A DNA stretch of 64,000 nt from an uncultured Roseovarius sp. (GCF_947259555.1 NZ_CAMYMD010000084.1:1-64000); one strand, 5' to 3'; positions 51,211 to 61,239 are shown, numbered from the stretch's first letter. The notes: a model not told the origin generated them from the letters alone. Translations and numbers: made by a program.

Positions 51211-52344
51211 ATGACATGGATGACGGACGAGCACCGGATGCTCGGCGAGATGACCGCCAAATTCATCAATGATGAATGGCGTCCGCATTACGAACGCTGG
51301 CGCAAGGCCGGCATCATGGATCGCGAGACATGGAACCAGGCGGGCGAGTTGGGCCTGCTCTGCCCATCGATCCCCGAGGAATACGGCGGCGCGGGCGGCG
51401 ATTTCGGGCATGAGGCAGTGATCTGTCTGGAGCAGAGTCGTGCCAATCTTGCCAGCTGGGGCAATCCGATCCATTCCGGTATCGTCGCGCATTATATCCT
51501 CGCCTATGGCAGCGAAGAGCAGAAGAAGACATGGCTGCCCAAGATGGTCTCGGGCGAGATGGTGGGCGCATTGGCCATGACCGAGCCCGCCGCCGGATCG
51601 GACGTGCAAGGGATCAAGACCCGTGCGGTGCGCGACGGCAACGCCTACCGCCTTTCGGGGCAGAAGACGTTCATCACCAACGGCCAGCACGCCGACCTGA
51701 TCATTGTGGCGGCCAAGACCGACCCCAAGGAGGGCGCGAAAGGCACCTCGCTCGTAGCGGTTGAGACCGAGGGCGCCACGGGCTTTGCACGCGGGCGCAA
51801 CCTTGAAAAGGTCGGGCTGCATGCGGGCGACACGTCGGAACTGTTCTTCGACAATGTGGAAATCCCGCCCGAGAACATCCTTGGCGGCGAAGAGGGCCGC
51901 GGCTTTTACCAGATGATGGAGCAACTGCCGCAGGAACGGCTGATCATTGCCTGCGGCGCGCAGGGGGCGATGGAAGGCGCGGTGGAGCGCACCATTGCCT
52001 ACACCAAAGAGCGTCAGGCTTTCGGCGGGCCGATCCTGCAATTCCAGAACACCCGCTTCAAGCTGGCCGAATGCCAGACCAAGACCGCCGTGTGCCGGGC
52101 CTTCATGGATGAATGCATTTCCGAGCACATGCGTGGAGAGCTGAGTGTCGAAAAGGCCGCGATGGCGAAATACTGGCTGACCGATGCGCAGGGCGAGGTG
52201 CTGGACGAGTGCCTGCAACTGCATGGCGGCTATGGCTACATGCAGGAATACGACATCGCCGAAATGTGGGCCGATGCCCGAGTGCAGCGGATCTATGGCG
52301 GCACCAACGAGATCATGAAAGAGCTGATCGCGAGGGCGCTGTGA
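51211..52344 (+). CDS. Acyl-CoA dehydrogenase (long-chain-like)
   Basis: A 377-residue flavoenzyme of normal length. [15 protein letters not shown] and GQKTFITNG line the FAD site. The C-terminal motif reads [16 protein letters not shown], with glycine where short- and medium-chain enzymes have the catalytic glutamate (YEGT). As in long-chain and isovaleryl-type enzymes, the base is probably the glutamate in LPQERLIIA instead. It removes two hydrogens from acyl-CoA to give the enoyl-CoA and passes electrons to ETF. It may take chains the larger dehydrogenase upstream does not. Confidence 0.92.
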   Translation: MTWMTDEHRMLGEMTAKFINDEWRPHYERWRKAGIMDRETWNQAGELGLLCPSIPEEYGGAGGDFGHEAVICLEQSRANLASWGNPIHSGIVAHYILAYGSEEQKKTWLPKMVSGEMVGALAMTEPAAGSDVQGIKTRAVRDGNAYRLSGQKTFITNGQHADLIIVAAKTDPKEGAKGTSLVAVETEGATGFARGRNLEKVGLHAGDTSELFFDNVEIPPENILGGEEGRGFYQMMEQLPQERLIIACGAQGAMEGAVERTIAYTKERQAFGGPILQFQNTRFKLAECQTKTAVCRAFMDECISEHMRGELSVEKAAMAKYWLTDAQGEVLDECLQLHGGYGYMQEYDIAEMWADARVQRIYGGTNEIMKELIARAL

Positions 52345-52636
52345 TGATCTGTTCGTTGGCGCATATGGTAAATGCCGGATGCCTCCGGCGGGGATATTTG
52401 CAGCAAGATGAAGGAGCGGAGGTCCACCCTGCCGCGCGCACGGGCCACTTGGCATCAGGCGCGACGACAGGGCTTCACCTTGCACGTCCATCGGCTTCCC
52501 AGCCTGTGACGCCATGCCATCAAAGCGCATTAAACTTAATCAATGATGAACAGCCCCCTGCTTCATATGATGAACAGCCCCCTGCTTCATCTTGCCAAAA
52601 ATATCCAAATCCAACACCGCAACCGGGAGCCACGCC
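52345..52636. other. Intergenic stretch with short repeats
   Basis: A 292-base break within the operon before the GST gene. It holds a GGGGATATTTGCAGCAAGAT element near 52393 and, inverted, CATCTTGCCAAAAATATCC near 52588, plus the 24-base tandem repeat listed separately. A new promoter here is possible. Confidence 0.5.
52543..52590. repeat. 24-base perfect tandem repeat
   Basis: ATGATGAACAGCCCCCTGCT followed by TCAT occurs at 52543-52566 and again directly at 52567-52590, with no difference. Only two copies are present. It begins with an ATGATGA that could be read as a short leader but has no ribosome site. Confidence 0.85.
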
Positions 52637-53272
52637 ATGACGATCAAACTCCACTGCTTCGGCGAGAGCGGCAATGCCTACAAGGCGGCGCTGGCGCTGG
52701 AGTTGTCCGGCCTCGACTGGGACCCGGTCTTCGTCGATTTCTTCGGCGGCGAGACGCGGCAGGCGGATTTCCGTCACATCAACGTGATGGGCGAGGTGCC
52801 GGTGCTGGTGGATGGCGATGTCACCTTGACGCAATCGGGTGTCATGCAGATGTACATCACCGAGAAGACAGGCAAGTTCGGCGGTCAGACGCCGCAAGAC
52901 GCGCGCGAGGTGATGCGCTGGATGTTCTGGGACAATCACAAGCTCAGCTCTCAGGCCGGGATGACGCGATTCCTGATGAACTTCCTGCCCGAGGAGAAAC
53001 GCCCGGCGGAGGTGATCGGCTTCATGCAGGGGCGGCTCAAGGCCGCCTATGCCGCGCTCGACGCCCATCTCAAGGGGCGTGACTGGATCGTGGGCGATGC
53101 GATCACCAATGCCGACCTGAGTTGCTGCGGCTACCTCTTTTACCCCGAGCCTTTCGGTTTCGACTGTAAGGATTGGCCCGAGATCGACCGGTGGCTCTCG
53201 AATATCGAGCGCCTGCCCGGCTGGAAACACCCCTATGACCTGATGCCCGGCAGCCCTGCTGACCGAGCGTGA
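52637..53272 (+). CDS. Glutathione S-transferase family protein
   Basis: A 211-residue protein from ATG 52637, preceded by GGGAG. The N-terminal thioredoxin-like half has LHCFGESGNAYKAALALEL, with serine as the probable glutathione-activating residue, and the cis-proline motif GEVPVLVDG followed by LTQSGVMQMY. The helical C-terminal half ends with NADLSCCGYLF, the conserved ILTADL-like motif. In acyl-CoA operons such enzymes may detoxify reactive enoyl or aldehyde products. Its end overlaps the open frame of the next gene but not its chosen start. Confidence 0.85.
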   Translation: MTIKLHCFGESGNAYKAALALELSGLDWDPVFVDFFGGETRQADFRHINVMGEVPVLVDGDVTLTQSGVMQMYITEKTGKFGGQTPQDAREVMRWMFWDNHKLSSQAGMTRFLMNFLPEEKRPAEVIGFMQGRLKAAYAALDAHLKGRDWIVGDAITNADLSCCGYLFYPEPFGFDCKDWPEIDRWLSNIERLPGWKHPYDLMPGSPADRA

Positions 53273-53286
53273 AAAAGGAGACCGAG

Positions 53287-54498
53287 ATGACAGATGCCTA
53301 TATCTATGACGCCGTGCGCAGCCCGCGTGGCAAGGGCCGCAAGGATGGCGCGCTGCACGAGGTGACCGCGGCGCGGCTCTCGGCGGATATGCTGAACGCG
53401 CTGAAGGCGCGCAGCGGGCTTGAGGGTCACGCCGTCGAGGATGTGATCTGGGGCAATGCCACGCAGGTGATGGAGCAGGGCGGGTGTCTGGCCCGCACCG
53501 CCGTTCTGGCCTCGGATCTCGACGAGCGTATTCCCGGCCTCTCGATCAACCGCTTCTGTGCGAGCGGCATGGAGGCGGTGAACCTCGCCGCGAATCAGGT
53601 GCGCGCCGGCGCAGGCGACGGCTATATCGCGGGCGGGGTCGAGATGATGGGCCGCGTCGCGATGGGCAGCGACGGGGCGGCGATTGCCGTCGATCCCAGC
53701 ATCGCCATGGACAGCTATTTCGTGCCGCAGGGGATTTCAGCGGATATCATCGCCACCGAATACGGCTTCTCCCGCGACGATGCCGACGCGCTCGCCGTGG
53801 AATCGCAGCGCCGCGCTGCCGAGGCGTGGGAGGACCGCCGCTTTGACCGCTCGATCATCGAGGTCAAGGACCAGAATGGCCTCTCGATCCTTGATCGTGA
53901 CGAATACATGCGCCCCGGCACCGACATGCAATCGCTCGGGGCCTTAAAGCCCAGCTTCAAGGACATGGGCGAGGTGATGCCGGGCTTTGATGCCGTGGCC
54001 AAGCTGAAATACCCGCATCTTGAGGCGATCAACCACATCCACCATGCCGGTAACTCCTCGGGCATCGTCGACGGGGCGGCGGGCGTGCTCGTGGGCAGTA
54101 AGGCGTTCGGCGAGAAATGGGGCCTGACCCCTCGCGCCCGCATCCGCCAGACCACCAAGATCGGCACCGATCCCACCATCATGCTGACCGGCCCGGTGCC
54201 CGCAACCGAAAAGGCGCTGAAGGACAGCGGCATGGCGATTTCGGATATCGACCTCTTCGAGGTGAACGAGGCGTTTTCCGCCGTCGTCCTGCGCTTCATG
54301 CAGGCCTTCGGCGTCGATCACTCGCGGCTCAACGTCAATGGCGGGGCCATCGCCATGGGCCATCCGCTGGGGGCCTCTGGCGCGATCATCATCGGCACGC
54401 TTCTGGATGAGCTGGAGCGTAGTGGCAAGGGCACCGGCCTTGCCACGCTCTGCGTGGCCTCCGGCATGGGTGCCGCCACCATCATCGAACGCGTGTAA
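53287..54498 (+). CDS. Acetyl-CoA C-acyltransferase (thiolase)
   Basis: A 403-residue thiolase from ATG 53287 (GGAG seven bases upstream). All active-site residues are in place: nucleophile Cys91 in [11 protein letters not shown], histidine in [14 protein letters not shown], and the second cysteine in LCVASGMG near the C-terminus. It cleaves 3-ketoacyl-CoA with CoA to acetyl-CoA and a shortened acyl-CoA, the last step of each beta-oxidation round. It pairs with the FadJ-like protein encoded 15 bases downstream; the two probably form a complex like FadAB. Confidence 0.93.
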   Translation: MTDAYIYDAVRSPRGKGRKDGALHEVTAARLSADMLNALKARSGLEGHAVEDVIWGNATQVMEQGGCLARTAVLASDLDERIPGLSINRFCASGMEAVNLAANQVRAGAGDGYIAGGVEMMGRVAMGSDGAAIAVDPSIAMDSYFVPQGISADIIATEYGFSRDDADALAVESQRRAAEAWEDRRFDRSIIEVKDQNGLSILDRDEYMRPGTDMQSLGALKPSFKDMGEVMPGFDAVAKLKYPHLEAINHIHHAGNSSGIVDGAAGVLVGSKAFGEKWGLTPRARIRQTTKIGTDPTIMLTGPVPATEKALKDSGMAISDIDLFEVNEAFSAVVLRFMQAFGVDHSRLNVNGGAIAMGHPLGASGAIIIGTLLDELERSGKGTGLATLCVASGMGAATIIERV

Positions 54499-54513
54499 GG
54501 GGAGACTGCGACA

Positions 54514-56709
54514 ATGACAGATTTCACCATGAAAAAGGGCGCCGACGGCGTCGCGATCATCACCTGGGACGTGCCCGGCAAGTCGATGAACGTGATGAAC
54601 CAACAGGGCTTTCTCGACCTCGAGGCGCTGATTGACGATGCACTCGCCGATGACGCCGTCAAGGGCGTGATCCTGACCTCGGGCAAGGAGGGGTCTTTCG
54701 CCGGCGGCATGGATCTCAACATCATCGCCAAGATGCGTGATGATGCGGGCGATGAGCCTGCCAAGGGGCTCTTCGAGGGCGTGATGGGCATGCATGCCAT
54801 CCTGCGCAAGATCGAGCGCGCGGGCATGGACGACAAGAACAAGGGCGGCAAGCCGATCGCCGCCGCCCTGCCCGGCACGGCGCTTGGCATCGGGTTGGAA
54901 ATCCCGCTCGCCTGCCACCGGATCTTTGCCGCCGACAACCCGAAGGCCAAGATCGGCCTGCCCGAGATCATGGTAGGCATCTTTCCCGGCGCGGGCGGTA
55001 CCACGCGGCTGGTGCGCAAACTGGGCGCGATGTCGGCCTCGCCGCTCTTGCTCGAAGGCAAGCTGAACGACCCGAAAAAGGCCAAATCCGCCGGTGTGGT
55101 GGATGAGGTGGTTCCCGCGGATCAACTGATCGACAAGGCCCGCGAATGGGTGCTCTCCAACCCCACCATCGTCAAGCCATGGGACGACAAGGGCTACAAG
55201 ATGCCGGGCGGCGCGCCCTATCATCCGGCAGGTTTCATGACCTTCGTCGGCGCGTCGGCGATGGTGAACGGCAAGACCCAAGGCGCGTTCCCTGCGGCCA
55301 AGGCGCTCTTGTCCGCCGTCTATGAAGGCGCGCTCGTGCCCTTTGATACGGCCCTCAAGATCGAAGCGCGCTGGTTTGTCAACGTACTGATGAACCCTTC
55401 CTCCAGCGCCATGATCCGCTCGCTCTTCATCAATAAGGAAGCGCTGGAGAAAGGCGCCAACCGTCCTGATGTGCCGGATCAGAGGGTGAAAAAGGTCGGC
55501 GTCATGGGCGCGGGCATGATGGGCGCGGGCATCGCGCTCGTCTCGGCCATGGCCGGGATGGAGGTGGTCCTGATTGACCAGAAACAGGAGGCCGCCGACC
55601 GGGGCAAATCCTACACCGCCGATTACATGGACAAGGGCATCAAGCGCGGCAAGGCGACGGAAGAGAAGAAGCAGGCCGCGCTGGGTCTGATCACCGCCAC
55701 CACCGAGTATTCGGCGCTCAAGGGCTGTGACCTGATCATCGAGGCGGTGTTCGAAGACCCTGCCGTCAAGGCCGAGGCCACCAAGAAGGCGCTGGCCGAG
55801 GCGGGCGAGGACTGCATCTTCGCCACCAACACCTCGACCCTGCCGATCACCGAACTGGCCAAGGCGTCTGACAATCCTGAGAGCTTCATTGGCATCCATT
55901 TCTTCTCGCCGGTCGAGAAGATGATGCTGGTTGAGATCATCAAGGGCCAGCAAACCGGGCCGCGCGCCGTGGCCAAGGCGCTCGACTACGTGCGGCAAAT
56001 CCGCAAGACGCCCATCGTGGTCAATGACGCGCGGTTCTTCTACTGCAACCGTTGCATCATCCCCTATATCAACGAGGGTATCCGCATGGTGGCCGAGGGC
56101 GTCGCCCCCGCGCTTATCGACAATGCCGCGCGGCAGTTGGGCTTTCCGGTCGGGCCGCTGCAGCTGGTGGACGAGACCTCGATTGATCTCGGGGCCAAGA
56201 TCGCCCGCGCGACCAAGGCGGCCATGGGCGACGACTACCCAGACGCAGCCGTCGACGAGGTGATCTTCTGGATGGAAAGCGAGGGGCGGCTCGGTCGCAA
56301 GGCGGGTGCCGGGTTCTTCGACTACGACGACAAGGGAAAGCGGCTGGGATATTGGGACGGCCTCGCGGCCAAATACCCCCGCGCCGAAGAACAACCCGAC
56401 CTGCACGAGGTGCAGCACCGGTTGATGTTCGCGCAGGTGCTCGAAGCCGTGCGTGCGCTGGAGGAAGGCGTGCTCGAAGATATCCGCGAAGGCGACGTGG
56501 GCGCGATCCTCGCGTGGGGCTTTGCGCCCTGGTCGGGCGGGCCGTTCGCTTGGCTCGACATCATCGGCACGCCCTATGCCGCCGAGCGGTGTGACCAGCT
56601 GACCGAGAAATTCGGGCCGCGCTTTGCCACGCCCGCGCTCTTGCGCGAGATGGCCGACAAGAACCAGGGATTCTATGCCCGGTTCGGCCAGCAGTCACAG
56701 GCTGCGTAA
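54514..56709 (+). CDS. fadJ: Bifunctional enoyl-CoA hydratase / 3-hydroxyacyl-CoA dehydrogenase
   Basis: A 731-residue fusion. Residues ~1-190 are an enoyl-CoA hydratase domain ([13 protein letters not shown], then [20 protein letters not shown] with catalytic glutamate). From ~325 a 3-hydroxyacyl-CoA dehydrogenase follows, with NAD motif [13 protein letters not shown] and the histidine in [11 protein letters not shown]. It hydrates enoyl-CoA and oxidises the 3-hydroxyacyl-CoA, feeding the thiolase upstream. Length and order match FadJ/FadB. A strong terminator follows, ending the operon. Confidence 0.93.
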   Translation: MTDFTMKKGADGVAIITWDVPGKSMNVMNQQGFLDLEALIDDALADDAVKGVILTSGKEGSFAGGMDLNIIAKMRDDAGDEPAKGLFEGVMGMHAILRKIERAGMDDKNKGGKPIAAALPGTALGIGLEIPLACHRIFAADNPKAKIGLPEIMVGIFPGAGGTTRLVRKLGAMSASPLLLEGKLNDPKKAKSAGVVDEVVPADQLIDKAREWVLSNPTIVKPWDDKGYKMPGGAPYHPAGFMTFVGASAMVNGKTQGAFPAAKALLSAVYEGALVPFDTALKIEARWFVNVLMNPSSSAMIRSLFINKEALEKGANRPDVPDQRVKKVGVMGAGMMGAGIALVSAMAGMEVVLIDQKQEAADRGKSYTADYMDKGIKRGKATEEKKQAALGLITATTEYSALKGCDLIIEAVFEDPAVKAEATKKALAEAGEDCIFATNTSTLPITELAKASDNPESFIGIHFFSPVEKMMLVEIIKGQQTGPRAVAKALDYVRQIRKTPIVVNDARFFYCNRCIIPYINEGIRMVAEGVAPALIDNAARQLGFPVGPLQLVDETSIDLGAKIARATKAAMGDDYPDAAVDEVIFWMESEGRLGRKAGAGFFDYDDKGKRLGYWDGLAAKYPRAEEQPDLHEVQHRLMFAQVLEAVRALEEGVLEDIREGDVGAILAWGFAPWSGGPFAWLDIIGTPYAAERCDQLTEKFGPRFATPALLREMADKNQGFYARFGQQSQAA

Positions 56710-56712
56710 AAG

Positions 56713-56755
56713 AAAAACCCCGCGTGCTCCAACCGGGCGCGCGGGGTTTCTTTTT
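56713..56755. terminator. Strong bidirectional terminator
   Basis: AAACCCCGCG (56715-56724) pairs with CGCGGGGTTT (56740-56749), extended by three further pairs. TTTTT follows on the plus strand (56751-56755) and AAGAAAAA precedes it, giving a T run on the minus strand too. It closes the beta-oxidation operon and, on the other strand, the carbonic anhydrase gene. Confidence 0.92.
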
Positions 56756-56806
56756 GGCGAAAATACTCAAAATCCCCGGTCTTCTACAGTGCAGTCCCGG
56801 GGGGCA

Positions 56807-57457
56807 TCACAGCGGCACGAACTCGCCCTGGCTCGCGCTGTATTGCTCCAGCGATCCGCTGCCGATTTCGTGCCAGAGCCCGTGCAGCGTCAATTCACCC
56901 GAGGCCACCGCCGCCTCGACGAAGGGAAAGCTCATCAGGTTTTCCAGCGACACCATCACCGCCTGTTTTTCCAGCGCCTTGAGCTGTGCCGCCTCGTCGG
57001 CCATGTCCTTGACCCGCTCGTAGCCGGGCCGCAGGATATCGAGCCAGCGGCCCACGAAACTGGTCTGCTCCTCGAGTTCCGGCGCATGGCCCGCGCACAT
57101 CTGCTGGCAGCCCTTGACCCCGCCGCAGGCCGAATGGCCGATCACGATCAGATGCGCCACCTTGAGCGCGGTCACCGCGAATTCCACCGCCGCGGAGGTG
57201 CCGTGCTGCGCGCCGTCGGTCACGTAGGGCGGCACGAGGTTTGCGATGTTGCGGTGAATGAAGAACTCGCCCTGGTCCGCACCGAAGATCGAGGTGACAT
57301 GAACGCGGCTGTCACAGCAGGAAATCACCATCGCGCGCGGATGCTGGCCCTGCTGGGCAAGGTGACGATACCACGCCTGGTTCTCGGTATAGCTGGTGGC
57401 CTTCCAGCCGTGGAAGCGGTGCACGAGGTAGGTCGGCAGGGGGCGGGCGTAGTCCAT
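56807..57457 (-). CDS. Beta-class carbonic anhydrase
   Basis: A 216-residue protein. Zinc ligands are Cys47 (with Asp49 and Arg51 forming the C-x-D-S-R motif, SCCDSRV), His108 and Cys111 in IVIGHSACGG. It interconverts CO2 and bicarbonate in the cytoplasm, supplying bicarbonate for carboxylations or balancing pH. Length and motif spacing are ordinary. It stands alone, divergent from the small Hpt-like gene and convergent with the operon terminator. Confidence 0.93.
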   Translation of the reverse strand: MDYARPLPTYLVHRFHGWKATSYTENQAWYRHLAQQGQHPRAMVISCCDSRVHVTSIFGADQGEFFIHRNIANLVPPYVTDGAQHGTSAAVEFAVTALKVAHLIVIGHSACGGVKGCQQMCAGHAPELEEQTSFVGRWLDILRPGYERVKDMADEAAQLKALEKQAVMVSLENLMSFPFVEAAVASGELTLHGLWHEIGSGSLEQYSASQGEFVPL

Positions 57458-57612
57458 GATCTCTCCGGCGCTAGGGGCGGCTCAGGGCTGGATAATCGGT
57501 ATTCACCTCGAATTCGAGCCATAATTCGCAAGGACGGCAACCATTTGGGAACCCTGACAGTGCCATTCTCTGCGCAGTCGTGGGGGACACAGCACGACAA
57601 GCGGGTGAGAAG

Positions 57613-58002
57613 GTGAATAACGTGGATCAACTGACAGTGTTGCAACAGCGTGAAAGCGTGCGGCTCGATTCCGACCGGCTGGAGGCGCTTTATCTGGAAC
57701 TGGGCGAAACCAGCGCCGAGGACGTGGTGTGCCGCGCGCTCGAGGAACTGGCGGCGCGGCTGGGTCATGCCGAGCGCTGCTATCGCGAGGGGCGGTTGGG
57801 CGAGATGCGCAAGAGCAGCCGCAGCCTGATCGCCATCGCCGATCAGATCGGCATGTCGCTTCTGGCGCGTGTGGCGGGCGATGTGACCGCCAGCATCGAC
57901 GCGGGCGATCACAACGCGCTCGCCGCTACTTTCGCACGGCTTTTGCGGATCGGTGAACGCTCGCTTTGCGAAATATGGGACGCGCAGGACACCCCGTTTT
58001 GA
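57613..58002 (+). CDS. Small Hpt-like helical protein
   Basis: About 129 residues from GTG 57613; GTG 57622, with AAGG six bases upstream, or GTG 57580 are alternatives, and no ATG is available. The whole protein is alpha-helical. The C-terminal ~70 residues (RKSSRSLIAIADQIGMSLLA, then ATFARLLRIGERSL) resemble the four-helix pattern of histidine phosphotransfer domains but lack the phosphorylatable histidine: serine/arginine stands at that place. It precedes the aminopeptidase gene by 80 bases. Function unknown. Confidence 0.6.
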   Translation: MNNVDQLTVLQQRESVRLDSDRLEALYLELGETSAEDVVCRALEELAARLGHAERCYREGRLGEMRKSSRSLIAIADQIGMSLLARVAGDVTASIDAGDHNALAATFARLLRIGERSLCEIWDAQDTPF

Positions 58003-58082
58003 CGGGCATGATTTGACGGGTTGCAGGTGGCACAATCGCAGCTAGTCTGACGGGTATCACCTGTTGGAAAAGGTCCGCCCAA

Positions 58083-59462
58083 ATGAGCCTGACGTTCGCC
58101 GCCCCCGACACGCCCGCAATCCCGCTGCATGTGGTGGAGGACGGCGCACTCGAGGACTGGCTCGCGGGCCAGCCGCCGCAGGTCGCCGCCTGGGTGCAGG
58201 CCATGGGCTTTACCGGCGCGCTTGGTCGCGCGCTTGCCGTGCCGGACGAGGCTGGCGGCCTCGCTTGCGCGCTTGCCGGATACGGCAGCGCCGCCTCGCG
58301 CGCCCGGGGCCGGTTTCATCTGGCCGCCGTCGCATCGGTCCTGCCCGAAGGCACCTACCGGCTGGAGGGGCTGCCGGAAGAGGCGGCAGAGACCGAGGCG
58401 CTTGGCTGGCTGTTGTCGCATTACGCCTATGAACGCTATCGCGACCAGAGCCCGGCCAAGGCGCGGCTGATCGCGCCCGACGGCGTCGATGCCGCCCGGC
58501 TGGAGGTGATCGCGGCGGGCGAGGCGCTGACGCGTGACCTGATCAACACCCCGGCCAATGATCTGGGCCCCGACGCGCTGGAGGCGGCCTGCATCGCCAT
58601 CGCCGATCAGCAGGGCGCGCGGCTTACCTGCACGCGCGGCCCGGACCTGCTGGAGCAGAACTTTCCGCTGATCCACACCGTCGGACGTGCCGCAGCGCAA
58701 GCCCCGCGCCTGATCGAGATGACATGGGGCGAGAGCGGGCCCAATCTGACGCTGGTCGGCAAGGGCGTCTGTTTCGACACTGGTGGGCTGAACCTCAAAC
58801 CCGGGTCGTCCATGGGGCTGATGAAAAAGGACATGGGCGGCGCGGCGACGGTTCTGGGGCTGGCGCATATGATCATGGCGCTTGATCTGCCGCTGCGCCT
58901 GCGGGTGCTGATCCCGGCGGTGGAAAATGCGGTCAGCGGTGATGCTTTCCGACCAGGTGACATCCTGACCGCGCGCAATGGGCTCACCGTCGAGGTCAAC
59001 AACACCGATGCCGAGGGGCGTCTGGTGCTGGCCGATGCCTTGGCCTACGCGGCGGAGGACCCCCCCGATTTGATGGTCTCCATGGCCACCCTGACGGGGG
59101 CCGCGCGCGTGGCGCTCGGGCCGGATCTCGCGCCCTATTACACCGATCATGCGGGCTTTGCCTCGGCGCTGGAAAGTGCCGCGACGCGCGTCGCCGATCC
59201 GGTCTGGCGGCTGCCGTTTCACACCCCCTACGAGGCGATGATCGAGCCGGGCATCGCCGATCTCGACAACGCGCCCTCGGGCGGGTTTGCCGGGTCGATC
59301 ACCGCCGCGCTTTTCCTGCGGCGCTTTGCGGGCGGTCACAATTACAGCCATTTCGACATCTATGGCTGGTGCCCCACCGCCGCCCCGGCGCGGCCCAAGG
59401 GCGGCGTCGGCATGGGCGCGCGCGCGCTGCTCGATGCGCTGCCCCAGGTGCTGAGCCTGTGA
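58083..59462 (+). CDS. Leucyl aminopeptidase family (M17) peptidase
   Basis: A 459-residue metallopeptidase. The C-terminal catalytic domain has both family motifs: GKGVCFDTGGLNLKPG with the catalytic lysine and metal-binding aspartate, MKKDMGGAATV, and NTDAEGRLVLADAL, which carries the metal ligands and arginine. It would remove N-terminal residues from peptides in the cytoplasm. The N-terminal domain (~1-150) is shorter and more divergent than in PepA, closer to PepB-like enzymes. Its stop overlaps the GTG of the next gene (GTGA). Confidence 0.9.
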   Translation: MSLTFAAPDTPAIPLHVVEDGALEDWLAGQPPQVAAWVQAMGFTGALGRALAVPDEAGGLACALAGYGSAASRARGRFHLAAVASVLPEGTYRLEGLPEEAAETEALGWLLSHYAYERYRDQSPAKARLIAPDGVDAARLEVIAAGEALTRDLINTPANDLGPDALEAACIAIADQQGARLTCTRGPDLLEQNFPLIHTVGRAAAQAPRLIEMTWGESGPNLTLVGKGVCFDTGGLNLKPGSSMGLMKKDMGGAATVLGLAHMIMALDLPLRLRVLIPAVENAVSGDAFRPGDILTARNGLTVEVNNTDAEGRLVLADALAYAAEDPPDLMVSMATLTGAARVALGPDLAPYYTDHAGFASALESAATRVADPVWRLPFHTPYEAMIEPGIADLDNAPSGGFAGSITAALFLRRFAGGHNYSHFDIYGWCPTAAPARPKGGVGMGARALLDALPQVLSL

Positions 59463-60232
59463 ATGCCACGCATCTTATCGGCTGGCCACTGGTCGATCTG
59501 CGGCGCGCCCCGGAGGGTGCGCGCGACCGGCAGTTGCTGATGGGGGAGGCGGTTGAGATCGTGCTCCCGTCATCCTCGGGCCTGACCCGAGGATATCCCG
59601 GCTGGGTGGCGGTCAAGGCGCTGCGCGACGGCTACCCCGGCTATATCCCCGAGGCGGCGCTGACCACAGGCACCGTCACCCACCGGGTGAGCGCCCGCGC
59701 GACGCATGCCTACAGCGCCGCCGATTTCAAAAGCCCAGAGCGCCTGAGCCTCAGCCACGGCGCGCGGCTTAATGTGCTCTCGGAACAGGGCCGTTTCGCG
59801 GAAATCCCGCAAGGCTATGTCCCATGCGCCCACCTCATGCCTCTCGACCAACGCGAGACCGATCCCGTCACCGTTTCCGAAATCTTCCTTGGCACGCCCT
59901 ATCTCTGGGGCGGGAATTCCGCTTTTGGCATCGACTGTTCGGGGCTGGTGCAGGCGGGCTGCCTCGCCTGCGGTCTGCCCTGCCCCGGCGATAGCGGCGA
60001 TCAGGAGAGTGCCCTGGGCGAAACGCTTCCCGAGAACGCCCCCCTCCGACGCGGCGACCTGCTCTTCTGGCGTGGCCATGTGGCCTGGGTTGCCGATCCC
60101 GGCACGCTGCTCCATGCAAACGTGCATCACATGGCGGTGGCCTATGAGCCGTTGCAGGACGCCACTGCCCGCATCAACGCGCAGGGCGACGGCCCGGTGA
60201 CCGCCCGCAAACGACTGAAAGGACTGACATGA
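59459..60232 (+). CDS. NlpC/P60-family cysteine peptidase with SH3 domains
   Basis: About 257 residues from GTG 59459, which overlaps the aminopeptidase stop by four bases. Residues ~5-125 are bacterial SH3-like, and ~135-257 an NlpC/P60 domain with catalytic Cys160 in FGIDCSGLV and His207 in RGHVAWV. There is no signal peptide, as in other members paired with M17 peptidases, so it probably processes muropeptides inside the cell, with the aminopeptidase finishing the job. An in-frame palindromic insert lies in the first SH3 region (residues ~37-48). The stop overlaps the next start (ATGA). Confidence 0.85.
   Translation: MNATHLIGWPLVDLRRAPEGARDRQLLMGEAVEIVLPSSSGLTRGYPGWVAVKALRDGYPGYIPEAALTTGTVTHRVSARATHAYSAADFKSPERLSLSHGARLNVLSEQGRFAEIPQGYVPCAHLMPLDQRETDPVTVSEIFLGTPYLWGGNSAFGIDCSGLVQAGCLACGLPCPGDSGDQESALGETLPENAPLRRGDLLFWRGHVAWVADPGTLLHANVHHMAVAYEPLQDATARINAQGDGPVTARKRLKGLT
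59572..59594. repeat. REP-like palindrome inside the NlpC gene
   Basis: ATCCTCGGG, loop CCTGA, CCCGAGGAT: a perfect nine-base palindrome. With its flanks it translates to PSSSGLTRG on the plus strand and RVRPEDDG on the minus strand, the two peptides that mark a palindromic element common in alphaproteobacterial genomes (from memory). Here it is read in frame within an SH3 domain. Confidence 0.7.
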
Positions 60233-61203
60233 CTTCCGATCCCTTCTTCCATCCGGTCTCGGGCTTCGAGATGCCACGCTTTGCCGGGGTGCCGACCTTC
60301 ATGCGACTGCCTTATGTCCCGAAAGGGAATGCGCGCTATGACGACGTGCAGATCGGCCTTGTCGGGGTGCCGTGGGATAGCGGGACCACCAACCGGCCCG
60401 GTCCGCGCCACGGACCGCGACAGTTGCGCGACGCCTCGACCATGATCCGCGCGCAGCATCCGACCAGCGGCATGCGCCCGTTCGAGGCGGTGAATTGCGC
60501 CGATCTGGGGGATGTGGGGCCCAATCCGGCGGATATCATCGACAGCATGACGCGGATCACCGAGTTCTATGATGGGGTGACCGGCGCGGGGATCATGCCG
60601 TTGACGGCGGGCGGCGATCACCTGACGACCCTGCCGGTGCTGCGGTCGCTGGCGCGGCGCGCGCCGGTGGGCATGATCCATTTTGACAGTCATACCGACC
60701 TTTATCATTCGTATTTCGGCGGCACGATGTATACCCACGGCACCCCCTTCCGCCGCGCGGTCGAGGAAGGGCTGCTCGATCCCAAGCGCGTGGTGATGAT
60801 CGGGCTGCGCGGCACCATGTATGACACCGAGGACCGCGATTTCGCGAAGGCCGAGGGCATCCGGCTGATCCTGATCGAGGAATTCCATGCCCGTGGCCCC
60901 GAGGACGTTATGGCCGAGGCGCGCGAGATTGCGGGCGACGGCGATACCTATGTCAGCTACGACATCGATTTTGTCGATCCGACCTTTGCCCCCGGCACCG
61001 GCACGCCCGAGGTCGGCGGGCCGAACAGCTATCAGGCGTTGCAGGTGGTGCGCGGGCTGGAGGGCGTCAGGATCGTGGGGGCCGATCTGGTCGAGGTCTC
61101 GCCACCGTTCGATGCCTCTGGTAACACCGCGTTTCTGGGCGCGTCGATCATGTTTGAACTGCTCTGCGTTATGGCGGCACAGGTGGCCCGTTCCTCCGCC
61201 TGA
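60229..61203 (+). CDS. speB: Agmatinase-family ureohydrolase
   Basis: A 324-residue protein of the arginase/agmatinase fold. The manganese ligands are in the family motifs: TAGGDHLTT, MIHFDSHTDLYHS and SYDIDFVDPTFAPGTGTPEVGG. It hydrolyses a guanidino group, releasing urea; agmatine (to putrescine) is the usual substrate, but guanidinobutyrate or guanidinopropionate enzymes look alike. The gene overlaps the NlpC gene by four bases (ATGA), although the pathways seem unrelated. The symbol reflects the family, not a proven substrate. Confidence 0.85.
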   Translation: MTSDPFFHPVSGFEMPRFAGVPTFMRLPYVPKGNARYDDVQIGLVGVPWDSGTTNRPGPRHGPRQLRDASTMIRAQHPTSGMRPFEAVNCADLGDVGPNPADIIDSMTRITEFYDGVTGAGIMPLTAGGDHLTTLPVLRSLARRAPVGMIHFDSHTDLYHSYFGGTMYTHGTPFRRAVEEGLLDPKRVVMIGLRGTMYDTEDRDFAKAEGIRLILIEEFHARGPEDVMAEAREIAGDGDTYVSYDIDFVDPTFAPGTGTPEVGGPNSYQALQVVRGLEGVRIVGADLVEVSPPFDASGNTAFLGASIMFELLCVMAAQVARSSA

Positions 61204-61239
61204 CCGGCCTCGCGGATCAAGAGAAGAAGATCATATGTC

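Noticed and set aside
49214..52530. Long minus-strand frames opposite both acyl-CoA dehydrogenases
   Set aside because: Composition is rich in His, Arg and Gly without motifs, as expected for the shadow of GC-rich coding sequence.
53944..56418. An 824-codon open frame antisense to the thiolase and fadJ-like genes
   Set aside because: It mirrors the codon bias of the sense genes, has no recognisable domain and starts inside a well-supported operon. High GC readily leaves long open antisense frames.
57909..59351. A 480-codon minus-strand frame opposite the aminopeptidase
   Set aside because: No domain, and the sense strand has complete M17 active-site motifs.
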